Origin: Orrella sp037026685
Lineage (GTDB): Bacteria; Pseudomonadota; Gammaproteobacteria; Burkholderiales; Burkholderiaceae_B
Assembly (NCBI RefSeq): GCF_037026685.1
Contig: NZ_JBANET010000022.1
Coordinates: forward strand, 1-64,000
DNA: 64,000 bases
Reading direction: 5' to 3'
Each line of letters begins with the position of its first letter. The first letter of the stretch is position 1. Under the pieces are notes generated by a model. The model worked only from the letters and a program-made list of their open reading frames with translations. It did not search any database and was not told the origin of the DNA. Shown here one piece after another: positions 50,201-58,247 of this stretch. The translations under genes and the position numbers were made by a program.

Positions 50201-51207
50201 GGCTTGACCACCACCTTGCCGAACACCAGCCGGTCCTCGAGCTGGCGGAAGGCTTCGTTCACCTCGGACAAGGGATAGGTCTTGTCCAGCACGGGCGCAA
50301 GCTTGCCGGCCTGCATCAGATCGAGCAGGCTGGCCAGGTCCTCGCGCGCCCAGCCGTTCGACCCCAGGATCTGCAGCTCGTAGCTCCATATGAAGCGCAG
50401 GTCTTCCTTGGGGTCGTAGCCGGCGGTCGCGCCGCAGGTCAGCACGCGCCCGCCGCGATGCAAGGTGCGCAGCGACTTGACCCAGGTGTCCCCGCCGGTG
50501 AAGTTGACCACCACGTCCACGCCCTTCTCGTAGAGCCGGCGATGCGGCTTGCCGAAATTGGCGAAGACCCACTTCATGAAGTCTTCCTGCTTGTAGTCGA
50601 TCAGGTGATCGGCGCCCAGCGCCTTCAGGCGCGCCAGCTTCTCGGGCGATGAGGCCGCGGCCACGACTTCGGCGCCGGCCAGCTTGGCCAGTTGCACGCA
50701 GCAGGTGCCCACGCCGCCCGAGGCGCCCAGGATCAGCACCTTCTCGCCGGCCTGGATCCTGCCGATGGTGACCATCATGCGCCAGGCCGTGCCGTAGGCC
50801 ACCGGCAGCGCGGCGGCGGCCTCGTAGCTGACACCATCGGGAATGCGCACCAGGTGGTGATCCGGCACCGCGCAATATTCGGCCAGGCCCCCATGGCGGG
50901 CTTCGCCGATCACCCCGCCGAAGGTCTTGCGGTCCGAGGGATCGATCATCACGCGGTCGCCGGCCTTCCAGTCCTTGACGTCCGGCCCGACCTCGACGAT
51001 CTCGCCGGCGAAATCCAGGCCCATGATGATGGGCATGGGCACGGTGATGCCGGGCATGCCGTTGCGGGTAAAGACGTCGTGATAGTTCAAGGTGGCGGCC
51101 GCCACCTTGACCACCACTTCGCCGGGCGCGGCGACCGGATCGGGAAACCGGGTCTCGTAGCGGATGCTGCCGGGCCCGCCGTGCTCGTAGATGACTGCGG
51201 CTTTCAT
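50197..51207 (-). CDS. MDR-family quinone-oxidoreductase-type dehydrogenase
   Basis: A 336-residue medium-chain dehydrogenase/reductase. Motifs are VKVAAATLNYHDVFTRNGMPG (quinone-oxidoreductase NYxDxxxRxG), GLDFAGEIVEVG, GYGTAWRM-like AYGTAWRMM and the NADP fold VLILGASGGVGTCCVQLAKLAGAEVVAAASSPEK. VVVNFTGGDTWVKSL occurs later. It lacks the catalytic-zinc GHE motif of alcohol dehydrogenases, so it is probably a zinc-free NADPH enone or quinone reductase. ATG 51207 starts MKAAVIYEHGGP. The end overlaps the thioesterase gene. Confidence 0.9.
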   Translation of the reverse strand: MKAAVIYEHGGPGSIRYETRFPDPVAAPGEVVVKVAAATLNYHDVFTRNGMPGITVPMPIIMGLDFAGEIVEVGPDVKDWKAGDRVMIDPSDRKTFGGVIGEARHGGLAEYCAVPDHHLVRIPDGVSYEAAAALPVAYGTAWRMMVTIGRIQAGEKVLILGASGGVGTCCVQLAKLAGAEVVAAASSPEKLARLKALGADHLIDYKQEDFMKWVFANFGKPHRRLYEKGVDVVVNFTGGDTWVKSLRTLHRGGRVLTCGATAGYDPKEDLRFIWSYELQILGSNGWAREDLASLLDLMQAGKLAPVLDKTYPLSEVNEAFRQLEDRLVFGKVVVKP

Positions 51208-51227
51208 GGGGTTCCTTGTCGGTTTTT

Positions 51228-52124
51228 CTAGGAGGATGGGGATTCGATGAACTGCAAGGCGGCGTGGCATGCGTGCCGCGGGCCGACCCACACGGAGGGA
51301 CGGCCGCTGTCCAGGCACGGCCTGGCGCTATGGGGAACGCCCTGGCCGTCCAGGTAGGCTTGCAGATGCGCCAGCGAACGCACCTCGAAGCAGGCGGCGG
51401 CCACGCGGTGCACCGGCTCGTCGGCCAGCACCGGCACGGCCTGGCGCATCTGGTCCGGGTCCATGAGCCAGAGCGCGCCGCGCCGCAACGCGAAGTGATA
51501 GGCCTGGCCCACGCGCCGCGGCTCGCCGGCCAGGCGCGCCAGGCGCCGGGCGCTGGCCTGCGGGTCGTCGGCGGCGAAATAGACGGCGGCCAGGCCTTGC
51601 ACGCCGTTGGGGTGCTCGGTCAGGTGCGGCTGCCACAGCACGTCGCGGGTGCAGTGCTCGATGACGATCCAGCGCGCTTCGGGATAGGCTTGGCCGTCCA
51701 GGTGGATGTTGCGAAAGCGGGCCCGGCGCACCTGCGCGTTGTCGGGCCCGTAGGCGGCGTCGCGCTCGAGCGCGGCCGGTTCGGCCGCGGCCACGCCGGC
51801 CTCGCGCAGCGCGGCATAGGCCTGGTCGGCCGATTCGCAATCGAGGGCGACGATGTGCAGGCCCTGGTACCGGGCCACCAGGTTCTTGACGCTGCTGGGC
51901 AGTTGCTCGTCGATCAGGCCGATGAGCTCGAAATAGCCCCGGCCGAACATGGCGCAGTGATTGCCGGAGCCCCATGGCACCACCGGCCCGCCCGGGGTCA
52001 GCGCCCCGGCATGCACGCTGCGCGGCGACAGCGTAAAACCCAGCTTTTCGTAGGCTGCTCGGCCGCGCTCGAGGTCCTTGAGCGCAAGGCCGGCATGATC
52101 AAGGCCCAGCTCCAACCTTGCCAT
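51228..52124 (-). CDS. VOC/glyoxalase-like domain protein
   Basis: A 298-residue protein of the glyoxalase-like (vicinal oxygen chelate) group. An N-terminal VOC half shows ELGLDHAGLALKDLERGRAAYEKLGFTLSPRSVHAGALTPGGPVVPWGSGNHCAMFGRGYFELIGL. A second half shows NIHLDGQAYPEARWIVIEHCTRDVLWQPHLTEHPNGVQGLAAVYFAADDP. Metal ligands are probably His in LDHAG, Glu in YFELIG and HLTEHPNG. ATG 52124 has AAGGGG 6 bases upstream; earlier starts overlap the promoter. First gene of the main operon, about 130 bp downstream of the Lrp-like palindrome. Reaction unknown. Confidence 0.83.
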   Translation of the reverse strand: MARLELGLDHAGLALKDLERGRAAYEKLGFTLSPRSVHAGALTPGGPVVPWGSGNHCAMFGRGYFELIGLIDEQLPSSVKNLVARYQGLHIVALDCESADQAYAALREAGVAAAEPAALERDAAYGPDNAQVRRARFRNIHLDGQAYPEARWIVIEHCTRDVLWQPHLTEHPNGVQGLAAVYFAADDPQASARRLARLAGEPRRVGQAYHFALRRGALWLMDPDQMRQAVPVLADEPVHRVAAACFEVRSLAHLQAYLDGQGVPHSARPCLDSGRPSVWVGPRHACHAALQFIESPSS

Positions 52125-52255
52125 GTACTTCCCCTTGTCGTTCTTCATTTGTCCGGCACCCTCAGTCATATCTGCGACTGATGCCATGCCGATAAAGGAG
52201 ATAGTACGCGCCAGCCAGGAAAACACAACCACTTAATCCAGCGCAAGATTAGGGC

Positions 52256-52278
52256 TTATTAGAATAAATTTCTAATAA
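52256..52278. promoter_or_regulatory. Lrp-box-like palindrome before the VOC-ABC operon
   Basis: TTATTAGAA-TAAAT-TTCTAATAA is a perfect palindrome with 9-bp arms and a 5-base centre. The core matches 13 of 15 positions of the E. coli Lrp consensus. It lies 143 bp upstream (centre) of the VOC gene, in an AT-rich 210-bp gap. The half-site is identical to that at 44334. Confidence 0.65.
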
Positions 52279-52334
52279 CTATTTGATATTAGGCAAAAAT
52301 ATTTCGCTATAAGGGAAGTTATTGACAACTGGCT

Positions 52335-53099
52335 TCAACAGGCCGAAGGCAACCGGCGACGCAGCGCCTCGAAGAACAGCGTCGATTGCAGGCGCTCTTG
52401 TTCGACCTGGGCCGCCACCTTGCGCGCCATGGCATCTTGCACCGGTTCCAGCGGCAGGCCGGTAGCCCGCGCCAGCACTTCGGCCTGGCAGGCACGCTCG
52501 AGGAAATAGAGGTCGTCGTAGGCGTAGTCGATGCGCGCGCCGCACACCACGACCCCGTGATTGGCCAGGAACGCCACGTCGGCATCGCCCATGGCGCGCG
52601 CGATGCGCTCGCCTTCCTGCGCATCGAGCGCCAGGCCGTTGTAGTCGGGATCGACGATGGTGCGTCCGGCAAAGCGCATGGCGTTCTGCGACAGGCCGGT
52701 GTCCAGCCCGCGCCGGGTGGTCAGCGTCAGGGCCGTGGCGTGCGGCATGTGCGTATGCAGCACCGCGACCTTGCGCGCGATGCGGTGCACGGCGGCATGG
52801 ATGAACATGGCGGTGGGCTCGACCTCGTGGCGGCCGTGCAGGACCTCGCCCTGGGCGTCGACCAGCACGATGTCGTCGGCCTGCACCTCTTCCCACATCA
52901 GCCCGCGCGGATTGAGCAGGAAGGTGTCGAAGCCTTCGTCGGCCGCCACGCTGAAATGGTTGCACACGCTTTCGCTCAGCCCGTGGTGGGCGGCGGCCCG
53001 CAAAGCCAGCGCCAGGTCTTCGCGCAGCCGCGCGACGGCGCCGGTGCGGTAGAAGGCCGCCGGATCCTGCAGGGCGGGGGCGGTAAGGGTCGTCGTCAT
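52335..53099 (-). CDS. Class II aldolase/adducin-family protein
   Basis: A 254-residue class II aldolase-type protein. Motifs are LALALRAAAHHGLSESVCNHFSVA, FLLNPRGLMWEEVQADDIVLVD, EVEPTAMFIHAAVH, and the zinc pair His115/His117 in VAVLHTHMPHATALT. The distal His is in AFLANHGVVVCGARIDYAYDDLYFLERACQAEVLA. Family members include fuculose-phosphate aldolase and decarboxylases or dehydratases acting on oxo-acids. It lies upstream of the VOC gene on the same strand with a 210-bp gap, so it has its own promoter or feeds the same operon. Substrate unknown. Confidence 0.88.
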   Translation of the reverse strand: MTTTLTAPALQDPAAFYRTGAVARLREDLALALRAAAHHGLSESVCNHFSVAADEGFDTFLLNPRGLMWEEVQADDIVLVDAQGEVLHGRHEVEPTAMFIHAAVHRIARKVAVLHTHMPHATALTLTTRRGLDTGLSQNAMRFAGRTIVDPDYNGLALDAQEGERIARAMGDADVAFLANHGVVVCGARIDYAYDDLYFLERACQAEVLARATGLPLEPVQDAMARKVAAQVEQERLQSTLFFEALRRRLPSAC

Positions 53100-53131
53100 G
53101 CTCGATCTCCTGGATGCCGGGCGCGGCACGT

Positions 53132-54112
53132 TTATTCTCCTCCCAGCGCGGCCGCGGCGGCATTGAGCTCCTGCTGGGAAGGCGGCCCAGAGCCGCCGAT
53201 GGGCGGCGCCGCGCCGATGCGCTTGGCCGTGAACGAGGCCGACCCCTGCGGCCCGGTGACCGTGCCGCGCATGCGCTCGCCCTGGATCACGCCGTTGAAT
53301 TCGCGCAGCTCGCCGCGCGCGTCGGTAAAGGCGAAGGCGATACGCTCGCCGCTCAAGCGGGGCTGGCGCAAGGTGGTCTTGAGGGCGCCCAGCTCGGCGC
53401 TGCCCTGGATCTTCTGGAAGATCTGGGCGATGTCCAGGCGCGCCTGGCCCGTTTCGCCCTCGAGCGGATAGTTCAGCTGCCATTGGCCGCCCGCGTTGGC
53501 GGGCACGATCCACAGATAGCCGGCGCGGTTGGCCATCAGCGACGCCTCGTCGGGCTGCCAGCGGCCCATGTCGAACTGGTGGGTAACGATGCGCGTGCCC
53601 GGCGCCATGGCCATCAGCTTGGGACGCAGCCGCAGGTTCAGCTCGGGCAGCAGGTACATGGCCACCACGGTGGCCTGCGGAAACTCGGCCTCGAAGATGT
53701 CGCCCTGGACAAAGCGTGCGCGCTCGCTCACGCCAGCGTCTTGCGCATTGCGCCGCGAAACCTCGACCATCTTGGGATCGAACTCCACGCCCAGCGCCTG
53801 GGCCTGGAAATCGCGCGCGGCGGCGATGACGATCTTGCCGTCGCCCGAACCCAGGTCCACCAGCTTGTCCTGCGGGCCCAGGCCCGCCATGCTCAACATG
53901 CGCGCGACCAGCGCATCGGGCGTGGGCAGCCACATCACATCCTTGCCATGACGGCCCAGCTGCGGCTCGAAGGCATCGTCGCCACTCGCGGCATCGACCG
54001 CCGGCTCGCTGGCATAGGCCACTGCGGGCAGGGGCAAGACCCCCAGGAAGCAGGCTAGGAACAGACCGCCCGCCTGGCGGTGAAAAGCAGAGGATGAAAT
54101 CGTGGAAGGCAT
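53132..54112 (-). CDS. Exported SAM-methyltransferase-like protein
   Basis: A 326-residue protein with a class I methyltransferase domain behind a signal-like N-terminus. ATG 54112 gives AGGLFLACFLGVLPLPAVAYASE, a hydrophobic segment with a cleavage-like AYA-SE site. The SAM site LVDLGSGDGKIVIAAARDFQAQALGVEFDP covers about 85-113. The later motif VVAMYLLPELNLRLRPKLMAMAPGTRIVTHQFDMG resembles DOT1/UbiE-type folds. A C-terminal region (about 215-300) is beta-rich (GQWQLNYPLEG, RERMRGTVTGPQGSASFTAKRIG). SAM is not expected in the periplasm, so either it is anchored with the domain inside or it binds something else. The role is unknown. Confidence 0.75.
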   Translation of the reverse strand: MPSTISSSAFHRQAGGLFLACFLGVLPLPAVAYASEPAVDAASGDDAFEPQLGRHGKDVMWLPTPDALVARMLSMAGLGPQDKLVDLGSGDGKIVIAAARDFQAQALGVEFDPKMVEVSRRNAQDAGVSERARFVQGDIFEAEFPQATVVAMYLLPELNLRLRPKLMAMAPGTRIVTHQFDMGRWQPDEASLMANRAGYLWIVPANAGGQWQLNYPLEGETGQARLDIAQIFQKIQGSAELGALKTTLRQPRLSGERIAFAFTDARGELREFNGVIQGERMRGTVTGPQGSASFTAKRIGAAPPIGGSGPPSQQELNAAAAALGGE

Positions 54113-54172
54113 GACAGGACGGATGCACGACAAGTCTTTCAAGCATAGCACCCGCCCCCGCACTCCAGCCTC

Positions 54173-55027
54173 CTACGGATAAGGCGTTATTTCGCCCCGG
54201 CCTACCTTCTGCCGGAACTCACTGGCCGCATCGGCCATGCAGAGAAACTCCGCCCCGCCCTCCTTCAAGTGCGCTATCAACTTTTCCAGTACCTTCATGC
54301 GATGTCCCCGACCGATCACATAGGGATGGAAGGTATAGGTGATGATGCCCCAATCGTAGTTCTCCCGCAGGTAATCGAAGTCGGCGATCCAGTTCTCCAA
54401 CACATGGTTGGCGTTCATCAGGCCAGGCATCAGCTGGCTCTGGGTACGCAGGAACTCGAAATGCGGAAAATCGTCCAGCGTCCAAGAAATGGGCATCTCC
54501 ACCAGCCCGGTATGCCGGCCGAAGACAGGCAAGCCTAATTGCGGGACCACGTCCCCGCTACGCACGAAGTAAGGTGTGTAGTCGTTACCCATCAGGCTGC
54601 TTTCGTATTCGAAGCCGTGCTTGCGCAACAGGTCCACGGTTCGATCACTGATGTCCCAGGATGGCGAACGGTAGCCTGCCGGGTTCCGGCCCGTCAGGCG
54701 CCTTATCGCTGCATTGGACAACTCGAAGCCTTCGGCCTCGTCCTGGTCGCTCATGGTGGCGGGAACGGCATGAGTCCAGCCGTGGTTGCCGACCTCGTGG
54801 CCGCCGGCAACCACCTCTGCGCAGATTGCAGGATAGGTTTCGATGACGATGCCCGGTATGAACCAGCTGGACTGAATGCGATGCCGAGCCAGCAGCCGAA
54901 GAATGCGTCCGGCCCCGACGACGCCGAACTCGCCGCGCGAGAACGGCGTGGGCGTGGTCAGGCCCCGGGCCGCCAAGCCGGACCAGGTATCGAAATCGAA
55001 CGACAGGCAGACGATATGGCGAGACAC
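54173..55027 (-). CDS. NodB-type polysaccharide/imide deacetylase-family hydrolase
   Basis: A 284-residue cytoplasmic NodB-fold protein. Motifs are HIVCLSFDFDTWSG (metal Asp), HEVGNHGWTHAVPATM (metal His pair), NPAGYRSPSWDIS and a long C-terminal part (FHPYVIGRGHRMKVLEKLIAHLKEGG). It lacks a signal peptide and is close to PuuE-allantoinase and HpPgdA-type enzymes, which act on cyclic imides/amides or sugars. GTG 55027 is chosen: AGGAG lies 7 bases upstream. It starts 17 bp after the M20 peptidase stop, in the hydrolase/Bug operon. Confidence 0.85.
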   Translation of the reverse strand: MSRHIVCLSFDFDTWSGLAARGLTTPTPFSRGEFGVVGAGRILRLLARHRIQSSWFIPGIVIETYPAICAEVVAGGHEVGNHGWTHAVPATMSDQDEAEGFELSNAAIRRLTGRNPAGYRSPSWDISDRTVDLLRKHGFEYESSLMGNDYTPYFVRSGDVVPQLGLPVFGRHTGLVEMPISWTLDDFPHFEFLRTQSQLMPGLMNANHVLENWIADFDYLRENYDWGIITYTFHPYVIGRGHRMKVLEKLIAHLKEGGAEFLCMADAASEFRQKVGRGEITPYP

Positions 55028-55044
55028 GAGGCTACTCCTTGCTT

Positions 55045-56217
55045 TCAACGAGGCAAAGTCAGGATGGACAGTGCTAGCGCCTTGGCACGAGGCACCATGG
55101 AATCGAGCTGCATGTACTCATTGACGCTGTGGACCTTGGCGCCTAGCGGACCGGTGGCACACAGGGTGGGCGCGCCCGCGGCCGCGGCGAACCCGGAATC
55201 GGCCGAGCCGCCCGTGAATTCTCCACCGACCGACAGGCCGCAATGGCGCGCGCACGCCACGTAGTGCTCGAACAGTGCCGTCGAGCGCTCATCGGGCACC
55301 AGGGGCAGGAACTCGCCTGAGATCTCGAAACGCGCCCGCGTGCCGGGCACGAACGATTGATCCATGATGTCCCGGATCCGTCCGAGCAGGATGTCGCGGC
55401 TGTCCGGGTCGATATAACGCAGGTCCAGCTCAGCCTGTGCCTGGGGCGCGATAGTATTAACCGATAGCCCGCCCGAAATCAGGCCGACATTCACGGTCAC
55501 GCCAGCCGGCAGGTCGGTCAAGGCATGCAGCGCGACGGTCTTTCGGCAGATCTCTTCGATAGCGCTGATGCCATCGGGGAAGTTCGCGCCCGAGTGCGCC
55601 GCGGTGCCGGACACTTCGAACCGGCCGAAGATACAGCCTTTCCGACCGGTCACCACATTGCCATTGACGCGCCCCGGCTCGGCGTTGAAGACGGCGCTGG
55701 CGCCTTGAGCGTTGCGCTCGATGATCGCGCGCGAGAATGGTGATGCGATCTCCTCGTCACCGGTATAGAGCGAGACCAGCGGCAAGTCTGCACCCGCCCG
55801 CGCAAGAGCCGCCATGACAAAGGTGTTCATCACCAGCCCGGCCTTCATGTCGGCCACGCCAGGGCCGTAGGCGATCCCTCTCTCATCGACGCGAAACGGC
55901 CGCCGCGCCGCTTCGCCCTGCTTGAAGACCGTATCGCGGTGCCCCATAAGCAAGACGTAGGGGCTGGCGTGGACGGAGCCTATGCAAGCACGGATGGCAT
56001 CACCCAGGGTATCGCTGGGCAGCACCTCCCAGGCTATACCCTGGCTGTGCAGGAACTCGCAGACGATGCGCCCCACGGCGTCCACGCCGGGCTTATCGTA
56101 ACTGCCACTATCGGTATCGACCATGCGGCGCAGCATGTCGATCATGGCCGCCTCGCTGCTCTGCAGCCACTCCATGACCTCGTCCACGAGGCCGGCACGC
56201 TGGGGAAATGTCAACAC
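55045..56217 (-). CDS. M20-family amidohydrolase (glutamate carboxypeptidase-like)
   Basis: A 390-residue binuclear zinc hydrolase. Motifs are VLLMGHRDTVFKQGEAARRPF (HxD), GPGVADMKAGLVMNTFVMAAL and LVSLYTGDEEIASPFSRA (catalytic Glu). The dimerisation domain around VSGTAAHSGANFPDGISAIEEICRKTVALHAL is followed by a final Gly/His region. It is closest to carboxypeptidase G2-type enzymes that remove glutamate or similar from amides. The start is GTG 56217. It belongs to the minus-strand unit with Bug and alpha/beta hydrolases. It probably handles an N-acyl amino acid or dipeptide-like pathway intermediate. Confidence 0.9.
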   Translation of the reverse strand: MLTFPQRAGLVDEVMEWLQSSEAAMIDMLRRMVDTDSGSYDKPGVDAVGRIVCEFLHSQGIAWEVLPSDTLGDAIRACIGSVHASPYVLLMGHRDTVFKQGEAARRPFRVDERGIAYGPGVADMKAGLVMNTFVMAALARAGADLPLVSLYTGDEEIASPFSRAIIERNAQGASAVFNAEPGRVNGNVVTGRKGCIFGRFEVSGTAAHSGANFPDGISAIEEICRKTVALHALTDLPAGVTVNVGLISGGLSVNTIAPQAQAELDLRYIDPDSRDILLGRIRDIMDQSFVPGTRARFEISGEFLPLVPDERSTALFEHYVACARHCGLSVGGEFTGGSADSGFAAAAGAPTLCATGPLGAKVHSVNEYMQLDSMVPRAKALALSILTLPR

Positions 56218-56252
56218 GTCTGCTCCTGCTCTATTTCAGAAAGGGGAAGTCT

Positions 56253-57251
56253 TCAGTCGCTGAGCTTGACCTGCTTGGACAGGTCAAGCCAGAGCCGGAC
56301 CATCTCTTCGGTCTGCTGCTGGTGCTCCTGCGGTGTATTGCCCAGCATGGTGTAGCCCATGTCGGTCAGCCGCTTGGCGATTTGCGGCTCCTTGAGCGCA
56401 TCGACGATGGCATCGCGCAGCTTCTGGCGATGGGCCAACGGTGTGCCGGCCGGCGCATGGATGCCCCACACGCTCATGACATCGGACTCCTTCAATCCGG
56501 ACTCCCGAAGCGTCGGGACATCGGGCAGTGCCGGGTCGCGCTGCTCGCCCGTGACGGCAAGCGCCTTCACACGGCCCGAAGCGATCAGCTGCGCGGCCGA
56601 GCTCAAGCCTCCGAACTGGATATCGACGTGCCCCCCCGCCAACGCGTTCAAGGCCTCTGAAGAAGACTTGTAGGGGACATGGACAATGTTGGTGCCGGCT
56701 TCCAGATTCAGCAGCACACCCACAAGGTGCGTGGACGATCCGATGCCACCGGAAGAATAGGTCAGGCCACCCGGCTTTTCCTTGGCCAGGGCGATCAGCT
56801 CCTGCACATTGCTGGCGGGTACCGAAGGATGCACCAGCAACACCACCGGCCCCTGCGCCAGCATCGTCACGCCGCTGAAATCCTTGATGGTGTCATACGG
56901 CAGTTTGGGCAGCACGGCCGGGTTCTGGTAGAAGGAATTGTCCGAGACATAGAGCCGGTAGCCATCCGCACGGCTCTTGGCCACGTCTATCGCGCCTATG
57001 ACCGCCGCCGTATCGGGCTTGTTCTCCACCAGGATGGATTGGCCCAGGCGCTTCTCCAGGCCTGGCGCCATCAGGCGCGTGATGGTGTCGGATCCGCCTC
57101 CGGGCGAACGCGGCACAACGAAGGTGATGGGCCGGGACGGGAAGTCCGCTTCCTCCTGCATGGTGCTGGCGGCGTCCACCGGCATGCCTAGGACAGCGGC
57201 CAAAAGACCTGCGGCCAGGCCAGCCACGCCTTTGGTTCTGCTTTGCTTCAT
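56253..57251 (-). CDS. Bug-family periplasmic receptor
   Basis: A 332-residue TctC-type receptor with signal peptide VAGLAAGLLAAVLGMPVDA (about 9-27). Bug motifs are FPSRPITFVVPRSPGGGSDTITRLMAPGLEKRLGQSILVENKPDTAAVIGAIDVAKSRADGYRL, LTYSSGGIGSSTHLVGVLLN and HVPYKSSSEALNALAGGHVDIQFGGL. The proline/serine signature in the ligand pocket is present. ATG follows AAGGGG. It is in the IclR-linked cluster after two hydrolases, so it may bind the pathway's starting compound. No membrane partners are in the window. Confidence 0.92.
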   Translation of the reverse strand: MKQSRTKGVAGLAAGLLAAVLGMPVDAASTMQEEADFPSRPITFVVPRSPGGGSDTITRLMAPGLEKRLGQSILVENKPDTAAVIGAIDVAKSRADGYRLYVSDNSFYQNPAVLPKLPYDTIKDFSGVTMLAQGPVVLLVHPSVPASNVQELIALAKEKPGGLTYSSGGIGSSTHLVGVLLNLEAGTNIVHVPYKSSSEALNALAGGHVDIQFGGLSSAAQLIASGRVKALAVTGEQRDPALPDVPTLRESGLKESDVMSVWGIHAPAGTPLAHRQKLRDAIVDALKEPQIAKRLTDMGYTMLGNTPQEHQQQTEEMVRLWLDLSKQVKLSD

Positions 57252-57421
57252 GATTAATCCCCTTGCATGGTTCTGGATGAAGACATGTCCGCGCGCAGGC
57301 ACGGACCGCGTCGGAACTGCTTGCAACGGCCGAGCGCCGTCCTCGCGCGCCGCATTCTCGCGGAGCGGCTGTGCTGGAAGGGCAGTACGAAACGAGCGGG
57401 TCTCGGCCAACCCGCCCGTAC

Positions 57422-58246
57422 TCAGGACTGGGTATGGTCCTTCAGGAAATCAAGCAGATCGTCGACGCAGCGCTGCGGCACCGCGTCGGTGATGTTGTGC
57501 GGCATGTTCTCGTAGACCTTGAACCGGTGGTCGGGAACGCGCTTGAGCACCTCGTAGTTCTCCATCGAATGCACCGGATCGCCGCTGACCGCCACGAAGA
57601 AACACGGACAAGGGATTTCCCGGAGCCGATCGCTGAAATCGAAGGTGGTCATCATGCGCACGAAACGCGCCAAATAACGTGGGTCGTTTCGGGCCGCATC
57701 TTCGATGAACCAATCCACGAAACCGGGTTCGACCTGGTCCAGGTGAAAGCGCTGCGCGATTGTGCGGCGCATGAAGTCGCGCACTCCCTCACGCACCAGG
57801 CCATTGTCCCAGTCGTTATAGTCATGATGACGGGTCGAAGGCGCCAACCCCGGGATTGCGGCGTACGAGGACAGCGTCCGGAACCGTTCAGGATGTTCCA
57901 GGGCCGCTCGCATGGCGATGATGCCGCCGGTCGACGAACCCACGACGTGAGCGCTCTGCAGCTGCAGGGCATCCATCAGCTCGACGAAATCCTGGGCCAG
58001 GCGCTCGATGGATAGCGGCAGATGCTCTGGCGGCTGGTCCGAATTGCCATGCCCGCGCATATCCCAGCGTACTATGCGGTAGCGCGCAGCCAGCTTGGGC
58101 ACCCAGGCGTAAAAGCGTTCCATCGACCCCATGGCCGCATGCAGCATCACCACGGTCTCTGGCGTTTTCCAGGGCGGCGAAAAATCGTCGATGGCATAGC
58201 GCAGGGTCAGGCCGTCGCTGGTTTTGAAAGAATCTTCCGAATGCAT
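57422..58246 (-). CDS. Alpha/beta-hydrolase (3-oxoadipate enol-lactonase/haloalkane type), copy 2
   Basis: A 274-residue alpha/beta hydrolase. The oxyanion region is VVMLHAAMGSM, the nucleophile is Ser105 in SAHVVGSSTGGIIAM, and late His candidates are in NMPHNITDAVPQRC. It shares with the next gene the opening TSDGLTLRYAIDDFSPPW versus TASDGSQLHYCIDDFSDPW and the ending MPHNxxDAVPxRC, so the two are tandem paralogs. It follows its paralog by 1 bp. It probably hydrolyses an ester, lactone or C-C bond of a pathway intermediate. Confidence 0.88.
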   Translation of the reverse strand: MHSEDSFKTSDGLTLRYAIDDFSPPWKTPETVVMLHAAMGSMERFYAWVPKLAARYRIVRWDMRGHGNSDQPPEHLPLSIERLAQDFVELMDALQLQSAHVVGSSTGGIIAMRAALEHPERFRTLSSYAAIPGLAPSTRHHDYNDWDNGLVREGVRDFMRRTIAQRFHLDQVEPGFVDWFIEDAARNDPRYLARFVRMMTTFDFSDRLREIPCPCFFVAVSGDPVHSMENYEVLKRVPDHRFKVYENMPHNITDAVPQRCVDDLLDFLKDHTQS

Positions 58247-58247
58247 C

